From the NCBI GenBank assembly GCA_934162655.1, contig CAKPJL010000010.1, positions 1 through 32,495 of the forward strand: a stretch of 32,495 nucleotides of DNA. Direction: 5' to 3'. Under the pieces are notes generated by a model. The model ran no database searches and was not told the DNA's origin. It saw only the letters and a program-made list of their open reading frames with translations. The DNA comes from an uncultured Clostridia bacterium. Its GTDB lineage: Bacteria > Bacillota > Clostridia > TANB77 > CAG-465. Positions 22,461 through 29,903 of this stretch are shown piece by piece. Each line of letters opens with the position of its first letter. The stretch's first letter is position 1. Made by a program: the position numbers and the translations under genes.

Positions 22461-24770
22461 ATGATTACTAAGATTGTTAAAAGAGATGGCAGAAAGGTTC
22501 CTTTTAATGTGGAAAAAATTGCAAAAGCAATATACAAATCTGCAAGTGCTGTTGGTGGACATGATTATGATGTAGCAGAAGAACTTGCAGAAAAAGTATG
22601 TCAATATTTAGAAAGAAATGTAAATACATCTTGCCCAACAGTGGAGCAAGTTCAAGATGCAGTAGAAAAAGTTTTGATAGAGGAAGGACATGCTGCTACT
22701 GCTAAATCTTACATTCTTTATAGAGCAGATAGAACAAGAAAAAGAGAAATGAATTCAGATATAATGAAAACTCTTGAGCAGCTTACATTTTCAGATGCAA
22801 AAGACAGCGATGTAAAAAGAGAAAATGCAAATGTTAATGCTGATACTGCCATGGGAACTATGCTTAAATATGGTAGTGAAACAGCTAAGAAATTTTATCA
22901 GATGTTTGTACTTGAAAAAAGATTTGCTGATGCACATATAAATGGTGATATTCATATACATGATTTAGACTTTTTAACGTTAACTACTACTTGTACACAA
23001 ATAGATTTAATCAAGCTTTTCAAAGATGGATTTTCAACAGGAGAGGGACATCTAAGAGAACCACAAAGTATAGGAAGCTATGCTGCACTTGCTGCTATTG
23101 CAATTCAATCTAACCAAAATGATCAACATGGCGGTCAGTCAATTCCAAATTTTGAATATGCTATGTCAATTGGCGTTAGAAAAACATATAAAAAGGAATA
23201 TTATAAAAACCTTACAAAGGCAATTGAACTTTTATCAGATGAATCAAAAGATAGTATTGTAGACGAGATAAAAGCTAAAATGGATGAGATTGGAGTATGT
23301 CCTACACTAAAAAATAGTAATAATTATCTTGAAAAAGAAAAGAAACTTTTGCTAACTTATTTTGATGAAAAAACAGTTGATAAGTTACAAAAATTTGCTG
23401 TTAAGTATACAGAAAAAGAAGTGACAAGAGCAACATATCAAGCTATGGAAGGATTAATACATAACTTAAATACAATGCATTCAAGAGCAGGAGCTCAAGT
23501 ACCATTTTCATCAATAAACTATGGAACTGATACATCTGCTGAAGGTCGTCTTGTTATGGAACAATTATTACTTGCAACAGATGCTGGTCTTGGAAATGGA
23601 GAAACACCAATATTTCCTATACAAATATTAAAGATAAAAGAAGGTATAAATTATAATCCAGGAGACCCTAACTATGATATATTTAAACTTGCATGTAGGG
23701 TATCAGCTAAAAGATTATTTCCTAATTTCTCATTTTTGGATGCCCCATTTAACTTAAAGTATTATAAACCTGGTGATTACAATACAGAAGTTGCATATAT
23801 GGGATGTAGAACTCGTGTTATGGGAAATGCCTATGATAGAACGCGTGAAATAACAAGCGGAAGAGGAAATTTAAGCTTTACTTCGATAAATTTACCACGT
23901 CTTGGAATTGAAGCACATGGTGATATAGATAAGTTTTTTAAAATGCTTGATGAAAAACTTGATTTGGTTGTGGATCAACTTATGGCAAGGTATAAAATAC
24001 AAGCTTCCAAAAAAGTTAAAAATTATCCATTTTTGATGGGTCAAGGTGTTTGGTTAGATTCAGAAAAATTGGGACCAGAGGATGAAGTAGGAGAAGTTTT
24101 AAAACACGGAAGTCTAACAGTAGGATTTATAGGTCTTGCTGAAACTCTAAAAGCTTTAATAGGTAAACATCACGGCGAATCAAAAGAAGCACAAGAATTA
24201 GGACTAAAAATAATTGGCCATATGAGAGAAAGAATGGATGAAGAAACTAAAAAGACTGGATTTAATTATGCTTTAATTGCTACACCAGCAGAAGGTCTTT
24301 CTGGTAGGTTTGTAAAAATGGATCAGAAACGTTATGGTAAAATTGAAGGAATAACAGATAGAGATTACTATACAAATTCTTTCCATGTTCCAGTTTATTA
24401 TAAATTATCTGCTTTTGATAAAATCAACTTAGAAGCACCATATCATGATTTAACAAATGGAGGACATATAAGCTATGTAGAAGTTGACGGTGATCCTACT
24501 AAAAATTTAGAAGCATTTGAACAAATTGTACGTTGTATGAAAGAAGCAGGTATTGGCTATGGCTCAATAAACCATCCAGTTGATCGTGATCCTGTTTGCG
24601 GATATACTGGAATAATTGGCGAAGTTTGTCCAAGATGCGGAAGAAGAGAAGAAGATCATACACCACATTTTGAAAGAATAAGAAGGATAACAGGATATTT
24701 AGTAGGGACAGTAGATAGATTCAATAATGCAAAGCAAGCAGAGGTAAAAGACAGAGTTAAACATATGTAA
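22461..24770 (+). CDS. nrdD: Anaerobic ribonucleoside-triphosphate reductase NrdD
   Basis: Class III glycyl-radical ribonucleotide reductase that makes dNTPs without oxygen. The 769-aa protein begins with an ATP-cone (MITKIVKRDGRKVPFNVEKI, about 1-95) for allosteric control. C178 (TTTCTQ) and C449 (YMGCRTR) are in places expected for active-site cysteines. Near the end C713, C723 and C726 form most of the zinc site, with D710 where a fourth Cys often stands. The radical Gly is G745 in RRITGYLVG. AAGGGGTGG precedes ATG 22461. The radical is generated by NrdG (25883); the last 33 residues are repeated in the small gene at 25562. Control by NrdR is indicated by the box at 22407. Confidence 0.97.
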   Translation: MITKIVKRDGRKVPFNVEKIAKAIYKSASAVGGHDYDVAEELAEKVCQYLERNVNTSCPTVEQVQDAVEKVLIEEGHAATAKSYILYRADRTRKREMNSDIMKTLEQLTFSDAKDSDVKRENANVNADTAMGTMLKYGSETAKKFYQMFVLEKRFADAHINGDIHIHDLDFLTLTTTCTQIDLIKLFKDGFSTGEGHLREPQSIGSYAALAAIAIQSNQNDQHGGQSIPNFEYAMSIGVRKTYKKEYYKNLTKAIELLSDESKDSIVDEIKAKMDEIGVCPTLKNSNNYLEKEKKLLLTYFDEKTVDKLQKFAVKYTEKEVTRATYQAMEGLIHNLNTMHSRAGAQVPFSSINYGTDTSAEGRLVMEQLLLATDAGLGNGETPIFPIQILKIKEGINYNPGDPNYDIFKLACRVSAKRLFPNFSFLDAPFNLKYYKPGDYNTEVAYMGCRTRVMGNAYDRTREITSGRGNLSFTSINLPRLGIEAHGDIDKFFKMLDEKLDLVVDQLMARYKIQASKKVKNYPFLMGQGVWLDSEKLGPEDEVGEVLKHGSLTVGFIGLAETLKALIGKHHGESKEAQELGLKIIGHMRERMDEETKKTGFNYALIATPAEGLSGRFVKMDQKRYGKIEGITDRDYYTNSFHVPVYYKLSAFDKINLEAPYHDLTNGGHISYVEVDGDPTKNLEAFEQIVRCMKEAGIGYGSINHPVDRDPVCGYTGIIGEVCPRCGRREEDHTPHFERIRRITGYLVGTVDRFNNAKQAEVKDRVKHM

Positions 24771-24784
24771 TTAGAGGTGGATAT

Positions 24785-25534
24785 ATGAAGAAAAAATTAC
24801 TTATGGGTTTTAGTGCTATACTTATTGTCTTTATAATAGTAATTGCAATTATTATTTGCGTAAGAATTAGTCAAAAAGAAACTGCACAAGGTGATAATGA
24901 AACTTTAATATATAATGAGGACACAAATAATGAAAATAATAATACTGATGACAGTAATTCTAATATTTATGAGTTAATTACTAGTGAAGAAATTAGAAAA
25001 AAATATAATGAGAAACTTCAAAATTCAGATGATAATCTAAAACTACAAGTTATGCTAAACTCTAAGATAGAGGAGTGGGATAGTCAGTCAGTTAGCATTA
25101 AAAAATTTGATAGCGGTAAATTTAGTGATATGCAAAAAGCCGCTATACTTCCTTATTATTTAGATACAACAGAGCAAGTAGAAGTATACGGACAACCAGC
25201 TTATTATATAGATATGAAAAAATATCAAGATACTTCAAAATATTTATTTGCAGAAGAAATAGATATTACAAAACTATACGAAGTAAACTTAAGGGAAGGA
25301 AGAATTAAAGTTTATTTTCCAACTGTCGGAGGAGTAGAAATTTTAAGAGCCGTATCTAATGTATATGATAAGGAAAGCAATCAATATAGGTTAAAGTTTG
25401 ATTGGTTAAGATTTAAAGAGGACGCTACTAACTATGATAAATCATATGGGTTAGATGATATTTTAGGTACTTTTGAACTTATATATAAAAAGGTAAATAA
25501 TTCTTATATTTTACTTGAATTAAATAAAATTTAA
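24785..25534 (+). CDS. Membrane-anchored hypothetical protein in the nrd operon, 249 aa
   Basis: Not recognised. Residues 1-6 are basic, 7-28 form one hydrophobic helix, and the rest (an Asn/Asp/Glu-rich linker at about 32-60, then a folded-looking domain with Trp/Tyr/Phe pattern) should face outside. There is no lipobox of the usual form after the helix, so it is probably an uncleaved N-terminal anchor. It starts 14 bases after nrdD with GAGGTGG as ribosome site and precedes the small NrdD-tail gene by 27 bases, so it lies inside the anaerobic reductase operon. No functional link to dNTP synthesis can be seen. Confidence 0.75.
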   Translation: MKKKLLMGFSAILIVFIIVIAIIICVRISQKETAQGDNETLIYNEDTNNENNNTDDSNSNIYELITSEEIRKKYNEKLQNSDDNLKLQVMLNSKIEEWDSQSVSIKKFDSGKFSDMQKAAILPYYLDTTEQVEVYGQPAYYIDMKKYQDTSKYLFAEEIDITKLYEVNLREGRIKVYFPTVGGVEILRAVSNVYDKESNQYRLKFDWLRFKEDATNYDKSYGLDDILGTFELIYKKVNNSYILLELNKI

Positions 25535-25561
25535 GTAGATTTAAATATTGGGGGGATATAT

Positions 25562-25837
25562 ATGAAAGTAAATATTTGTGGTGGTGAAATTCCACAAGAA
25601 GAAGTTAATGCTTATATAAAGCATATTGAAAATCAATTCCCTAATAAAGAAATTGATACACTAGACATAAAACTAGATGGAGAATTTGTAAATTTAAATT
25701 ACACATTTGCAGAAGTTCCTTTTGAGAGAATAAGAAGAATAACAGGATATTTAGTAGGAACAGTAGACAGATTTAATAATGCAAAAAAGGCAGAAGTAAA
25801 AGATAGAGTTAAGCACATGTCTTTTGGTACTATATAG
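25562..25837 (+). CDS. Stand-alone NrdD glycyl-radical domain protein, 91 aa
   Basis: Residues 54-86 repeat the last 33 residues of NrdD with 32 of 33 identical (Q to K the only change), including the radical motif RITGYLVGT with G62 matching NrdD G745. The N-terminal 53 residues (starting MKVNICGGEIPQEEV) are unrelated to NrdD and lack its zinc cysteines. At DNA level 11 of the 33 codons differ, ten of them synonymously, so the match is kept by selection on protein rather than being a fresh copy. GGGGGG precedes ATG 25562; nrdG follows 45 bases later. Small NRDD-domain proteins occur in Clostridia genomes. Inference: a spare radical domain able to replace a damaged NrdD tail, as YfiD/GrcA does for pyruvate formate-lyase. 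Confidence 0.85.
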   Translation: MKVNICGGEIPQEEVNAYIKHIENQFPNKEIDTLDIKLDGEFVNLNYTFAEVPFERIRRITGYLVGTVDRFNNAKKAEVKDRVKHMSFGTI

Positions 25838-25882
25838 GTATCTTTTAATGTTTAAGTTTGTATAGTAAAAGAGGTTTTTTAT

Positions 25883-26422
25883 ATGGAGAATTGTAAAAAT
25901 TGTCCTTTGTTAGATAAAGATAAATTAAGAATTGCTGGGGTACAAAAAGAATCTATTGTAGATGGCCCTGGTATTAGGTATGTTGTTTTTACACAAGGAT
26001 GTCCACATCATTGTAAGGGATGTCATAATCCACAAACACATGATTTTAATGGTGGAATGGAAGTAAGTATTTCTAAGATAGCAGAAGATATAAAGAAAAA
26101 TCCTTTAATCAAAGGAGTAACTATAAGCGGAGGCGAACCTTTTTTCCAAGCGAAACAAGTTTCTAAGCTAATTGATAGTCTTCAAGATAAAAATTATGAT
26201 TATATGGTATACACTGGATATAACTTTGAAAACTTAGTAAAAAATTCTAATGACAGTAATGGATATATGGATTTATTAAAAAGGACAGATGTGCTTATGG
26301 ATGGCAAATTTGTAGAAGAATTAAAAAACGAAAATACCGTTTTTAGAGGAAGCACAAATCAAAGAGCAATTGAATGTAAAAATAGCTTACAAACAGGTAA
26401 TTTGACTTTTCATGAATTTTAA
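25883..26422 (+). CDS. nrdG: Anaerobic ribonucleotide reductase activating protein NrdG
   Basis: Radical-SAM activase that abstracts a hydrogen from the NrdD glycine. The 179-aa protein has the motif C40-X3-C44-X2-C47 (GCPHHCKGCHNPQTH), preceded by SIVDGPGIRYVVFTQG, and the GGEP SAM-binding motif (TISGGEPFFQ). An extra C4-X2-C7 pair at the N-terminus (NCKNCPLL) is also seen in clostridial NrdG proteins. GAGG at 25871-25874 precedes ATG 25883. It is in the nrdD operon and may also activate the 91-aa protein just upstream. Confidence 0.95.
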   Translation: MENCKNCPLLDKDKLRIAGVQKESIVDGPGIRYVVFTQGCPHHCKGCHNPQTHDFNGGMEVSISKIAEDIKKNPLIKGVTISGGEPFFQAKQVSKLIDSLQDKNYDYMVYTGYNFENLVKNSNDSNGYMDLLKRTDVLMDGKFVEELKNENTVFRGSTNQRAIECKNSLQTGNLTFHEF

Positions 26423-26439
26423 AAATAGGAGAGGTATAT

Positions 26440-26889
26440 ATGAATTGTCCTAAATGTAATTATGAAGAAAGCAAAGTAGTTGATTCTAGAAATGTTGATG
26501 AATATAATTCTATTAGAAGAAGAAGAGAATGTCTAAAATGTAAAAATAGGTTTACTACTTATGAGAAAATAGAGTATACTCCAATCATGGTAGTAAAGAA
26601 AAATGGTTTAAGAGAACAATTTGATAGGGATAAAATTATAAAGGGCATGATTAGAGCCTGTCAAAAAAGACCAGTTAGTTTAGAGCAAATAGAAAAAACT
26701 GCTGAGCAAATTGAGTTTGAACTAAATAATTTATTAGAAAAAGAGATAGACTCTTCAAAAATTGGTGATATTGTAATTGAAAAACTAAAAGAACTAGACA
26801 AAATTGCATATGTTAGATTTGCATCTGTATATCGTGAATTTAAAGACATAAATGAGTTTAAAAAAGAATTAAATAAATTGTTAAAATAA
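26440..26889 (+). CDS. nrdR: Transcriptional repressor NrdR
   Basis: ATP/dATP-sensing repressor of ribonucleotide reductase genes. The 149-aa protein has the zinc ribbon C3/C6/C31/C34 with the DNA-binding RRRREC segment and an ATP-cone (about 49-139) with VVKKNGLREQFDRDKI and VRFASVYREF. GAGAGG lies upstream of ATG 26440. As last gene of the nrdD cluster it closes a feedback loop through the NrdR box at 22407. Confidence 0.96.
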   Translation: MNCPKCNYEESKVVDSRNVDEYNSIRRRRECLKCKNRFTTYEKIEYTPIMVVKKNGLREQFDRDKIIKGMIRACQKRPVSLEQIEKTAEQIEFELNNLLEKEIDSSKIGDIVIEKLKELDKIAYVRFASVYREFKDINEFKKELNKLLK

Positions 26890-26934
26890 AATATAACACC
26901 CACTATAATTTAAATAGCGGGTGTTATATTTTTT
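26888..26934 (+). terminator. Terminator of the nrd operon
   Basis: AAAATATAACACCC (26888-26901) pairs with GGGTGTTATATTTT (26919-26932); CTAT/ATAG extends the stem past one mismatch. T run to 26934. The stem begins within the nrdR stop codon. Confidence 0.9.
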
Positions 26935-26945
26935 AGCTAAAAAAA

Positions 26946-26957
26946 GAACAAATGTGT
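26946..26957 (+). promoter_or_regulatory. Possible second LexA-type site upstream of recN
   Basis: GAAC-AAAT-GTGT, one base off an RAAC-N4-GTTT box, ending at the first base of the recN -35. Confidence 0.3.
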
Positions 26958-26984
26958 TGACAAACAAAATCAATATGATATAAT
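26957..26984 (+). promoter_or_regulatory. recN promoter
   Basis: TTGACA (26957-26962), 16 bp, TATAAT (26979-26984) with extended TGA at 26976-26978. Confidence 0.8.
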
Positions 26985-26986
26985 AA

Positions 26987-26998
26987 GAACAAAAGTTT
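26987..26998 (+). promoter_or_regulatory. LexA box at recN
   Basis: GAACAAAAGTTT, covering the predicted transcription start. It shares 11 of 12 bases with the site at the lexA promoter. Confidence 0.65.
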
Positions 26999-27014
26999 GA
27001 AAAGAGGAATATAT

Positions 27015-28637
27015 ATGATAACAAATTTACATATTAAAAATTTAGGAATAATTGAAGATATTGAAATGGAACTAGATGAAAAATTAAATGCTATAACTGG
27101 TGAAACCGGTGCGGGAAAAAGCTTAATTGTTGATGCTATAAAGTTATTATGTGGTCAAAGATTTTCAAAGGAAATGATAAGAAATGGTTGTGATTTTTTA
27201 TTAGTAGAATGCAATGTTTTTGATGAAAAAAAAGATACAGAAGATAAAAATGTGGTTTTGTCAAGAAAGATATATGCAAATGGAAAGAATATATGTAAAA
27301 TTAATGGTGAACTTGCTAGTGTTTGTGAGTTAAAAAAATATATGCAAAATATAGTTAATGTTTATTCACAAAATGATAATATGGAACTTTTTGAAAAGAA
27401 AAATCACATACTCTATCTAGATAACTATTCAAATGAAATTAAAGTTTTAAAAGAAGAATACAATAAATATTATAGTAAGTATTTAAATATTTTAGATGAA
27501 TTAAATAAAAATTTAGGAGATGATAGGGAAAGAAAAAGAACACTTGATTTACTAAAATATGAGCTGTGTGAAATAGATGAAGCAAACCTTACTGAAAGTG
27601 AAGAAGAATTGCAGCAAAGACATAAAAAGATAATAAATCAAGAAAAAATAAAAGAAGCATCATATATTTCTAAAAATTTATTAGAAAATAATGTTATAGC
27701 ATCACTAGAAGAAGTAATTAAAAATTTTTCCAAACTATCAAGCTATGATGAAGAATACGCAAAAAGATTGGAAATATTAAATGAGTCTTATTATAATATA
27801 AAAGATATATATGAGTTTTTATATGACATACAAAACGATTTAGATTTTGATGAACAAAAAAATCAAGAATTTTTAAAAAGATTAGATTTGATACATACAC
27901 TAAAAAGAAAATATGGAAACTCCATTGAAGATATTTTAAATTATAGAAATGAACTTATAGTAAAAATTAAAAAGATTGAGAATATGGATTCATATTTAAA
28001 TTCTCTAAAAAATGAGTTAAATATTACTAAAGATAAAATGAAAAAAATGTGTGAGAAATTAAATGAACTAAGAATTATGTATGCTAAGGAAATATCTTGT
28101 AAAATCAATGAACAACTTAACAATATGGAAATGAAAAATGCAAGTATAAGAATTGATGTTACATTGATTCAAAATGAAGAACACAATATAAATGGACTTT
28201 CAAATGTTGAATTTATGATAAGAACTAATGTTGGTGATGAATTTTTATCACTTTCGAAAATAGTTTCAGGTGGTGAAATGTCAAGAATATTTCTTGCAAT
28301 AAAAATAGTACTTGCTGATTCTTATAATATAAAAACACTTGTATTTGATGAAATTGATACTGGAATTAGTGGGCTTGCTTCAAGAAAAGTAGCTGCTAAA
28401 ATGGCATATCTTTCTAATTGTTGTCAAATTATATGTATTACTCATTTGCCAAATATTACTGCTCTTGCTTCTAGTAATTTTTACATCTATAAAGAGGTTA
28501 AAGAGGGTGTAACTAAAACTAATATAAAGAAATTAAATGATAAAGAAAAAACTTGTGAAATTGCTAGAATATCTTTTGGCAAAATAAGTGATGTTGCAAT
28601 TAAATATGCAATGGAATTACAAAATCAAACAATATAG
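27015..28637 (+). CDS. recN: DNA repair protein RecN
   Basis: SMC-like ATPase acting early in double-strand-break repair. ATG 27015 follows AGAGGA; an upstream in-frame TTG at 26997 lies in the LexA box and is rejected. The 540-aa protein has Walker A GETGAGKS (29-36), a long coiled-coil region (about 150-370) rich in Lys/Glu/Leu, the signature VSGGEMSRI and Walker B VFDEIDTGISG near the C-terminus. Monocistronic with a strong promoter and a LexA-type operator, as expected for an SOS gene. Confidence 0.95.
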   Translation: MITNLHIKNLGIIEDIEMELDEKLNAITGETGAGKSLIVDAIKLLCGQRFSKEMIRNGCDFLLVECNVFDEKKDTEDKNVVLSRKIYANGKNICKINGELASVCELKKYMQNIVNVYSQNDNMELFEKKNHILYLDNYSNEIKVLKEEYNKYYSKYLNILDELNKNLGDDRERKRTLDLLKYELCEIDEANLTESEEELQQRHKKIINQEKIKEASYISKNLLENNVIASLEEVIKNFSKLSSYDEEYAKRLEILNESYYNIKDIYEFLYDIQNDLDFDEQKNQEFLKRLDLIHTLKRKYGNSIEDILNYRNELIVKIKKIENMDSYLNSLKNELNITKDKMKKMCEKLNELRIMYAKEISCKINEQLNNMEMKNASIRIDVTLIQNEEHNINGLSNVEFMIRTNVGDEFLSLSKIVSGGEMSRIFLAIKIVLADSYNIKTLVFDEIDTGISGLASRKVAAKMAYLSNCCQIICITHLPNITALASSNFYIYKEVKEGVTKTNIKKLNDKEKTCEIARISFGKISDVAIKYAMELQNQTI

Positions 28638-28646
28638 AACGTATTT

Positions 28647-28684
28647 AAGTGGTAGAAATAATTAATATATTTTTACCACTTTTC
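28647..28684 (+). terminator. Likely terminator after recN
   Basis: AAGTGGTA (28647-28654) pairs with TACCACTT (28674-28681), with additional A-T pairs inside and a short T run. Confidence 0.6.
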
Positions 28685-28707
28685 ATATAATTTTTTAGGT
28701 GATTTGT

Positions 28708-29457
28708 TTGAAAGTATGTCTAATAAAAAAGGTAAAAGATTTTAGAGATGACAAAAATAGAAAATTAATTTATATCGTAGTTTTTAGTTTTACAGTAGCT
28801 ATTTTACTTATATCACTTAGTTTTTATTTAGTGACAAATGCTGCAAATGAAGTAAGAAATATAATGGATCTAGCTGTTTCAAATGATTTAGGGAACCTAA
28901 AAAAGTACGAATTAAACTATGAACTTATCGTATATTCTAACAAAACTATTAATAGATATACAGCCTATGAGAGTTATATAAAACAAAATGATATAGATGA
29001 AACATTTAAGTTTAGTATCATAAATGAAGTAGGAATTGATTTAAATTATGAAATATCAAATAATATGCTAAAAATATATTCTTCAAATCAAATTAATGAA
29101 TATGTAATAAATGATTATGATATATCTAAAATAAATTTATATAGCTTAAGCACATTTTTTGATATTTATTACGAAATAAAAAATTCTGGGTGCACATGTA
29201 ATAACAGAATATATAGTAAAGAGGAAGGTAATGTAATAGAATTTGGAATATTATTTGATAAGAATGTCTGTCAATATGAAACTAGTATTTTAAACTACAA
29301 TAAGATTTTAAGCGAAGAGGGAATACATATAGAGAAATTAAGCATGTTTGTAGATAAAAATACAAAAAATCCTATAAAATATATCGCTTATGGATTGAAA
29401 AATGGTGAGGAAAAGGCCCTTTTTGATATTAATTATAACATGGTTAAATTTAACTAA
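28708..29457 (+). CDS. Membrane-anchored hypothetical protein, 249 aa
   Basis: Not recognised. TTG 28708 is chosen because AGGTGAT lies six bases upstream; a GTG at 28699 sits within that site. A basic N-terminus (KKVKDFRDDKNRK) precedes one hydrophobic helix (about 21-43), and the rest is predicted outside, rich in Asn, Tyr, Ile and Glu, with a C-X-C pair in its second half (SGCTCNN) that could form a disulfide with a later Cys. The architecture is the same as that of the protein at 24785-25534, but I see no convincing sequence similarity. Confidence 0.7.
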   Translation: MKVCLIKKVKDFRDDKNRKLIYIVVFSFTVAILLISLSFYLVTNAANEVRNIMDLAVSNDLGNLKKYELNYELIVYSNKTINRYTAYESYIKQNDIDETFKFSIINEVGIDLNYEISNNMLKIYSSNQINEYVINDYDISKINLYSLSTFFDIYYEIKNSGCTCNNRIYSKEEGNVIEFGILFDKNVCQYETSILNYNKILSEEGIHIEKLSMFVDKNTKNPIKYIAYGLKNGEEKALFDINYNMVKFN

Positions 29458-29472
29458 ATAAGGTAAAAGTAT

Positions 29473-29500
29473 TTGATTTTTTGAAAATATAGTGTATAAT
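29473..29500 (+). promoter_or_regulatory. mazF promoter
   Basis: TTGATT (29473-29478), 16 bp, TATAAT (29495-29500); the transcript would begin close to the GAGGAG ribosome site, giving a very short leader. Confidence 0.6.
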
Positions 29501-29518
29501 GTAGAGGAGTGTTTATAT

Positions 29519-29887
29519 TTGATTAAAAGAGGAGAAATATATCTTGCAAATTTAGATCCTGTAATTGGTTCTGAACAATCCGGGGTTAGACCAGTTCTTA
29601 TTATACAAAATGATATTGGAAATAAATATAGTCCCACTGTAATTGTTCTTGCCATAACAAGTAGACCAAAAAAAGTAATTCCAACTCATGTAAGTATAGA
29701 AAAAAATATCAAAGGAATTGAAAAGGATTCAATAATACTTGTAGAGCAAGTAAGAACAATTGATAAAGAAAGGCTCATAAAAAAATTAGGAACTTTAGAT
29801 TTTAAAAAAATGCAGGAAGTAAAAAAAGCACTTAAACTTAGTTTAAACATTCGAGCAAAATTTGAAAACATATTTTATGATTGGTAA
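29519..29887 (+). CDS. mazF: MazF/EndoA-type endoribonuclease toxin
   Basis: Sequence-specific mRNA endonuclease of the PemK/MazF family. TTG 29519 starts the 122-aa protein behind GAGGAG (29504-29509); the frame upstream runs into the promoter. The sequence follows B. subtilis EndoA: IKRGEIYLANLDPVIGSEQSGVRPVLI with catalytic R24, AITS with T47, and VEQVRTIDKERL. No antitoxin gene (EndoAI-type ribbon-helix-helix) is adjacent: the upstream neighbour is a membrane protein and downstream, 16 bases away, a penicillin-binding protein starts. Either the antitoxin is elsewhere or the protein is regulated otherwise. Confidence 0.92.
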   Translation: MIKRGEIYLANLDPVIGSEQSGVRPVLIIQNDIGNKYSPTVIVLAITSRPKKVIPTHVSIEKNIKGIEKDSIILVEQVRTIDKERLIKKLGTLDFKKMQEVKKALKLSLNIRAKFENIFYDW

Positions 29888-29903
29888 GTATTGAGGTGAA
29901 CTT

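Noticed and set aside
26997..27017. TTG 26997 as recN start
   Set aside because: It overlaps the LexA box and lies upstream of the AGAGGA site, which fits ATG 27015.
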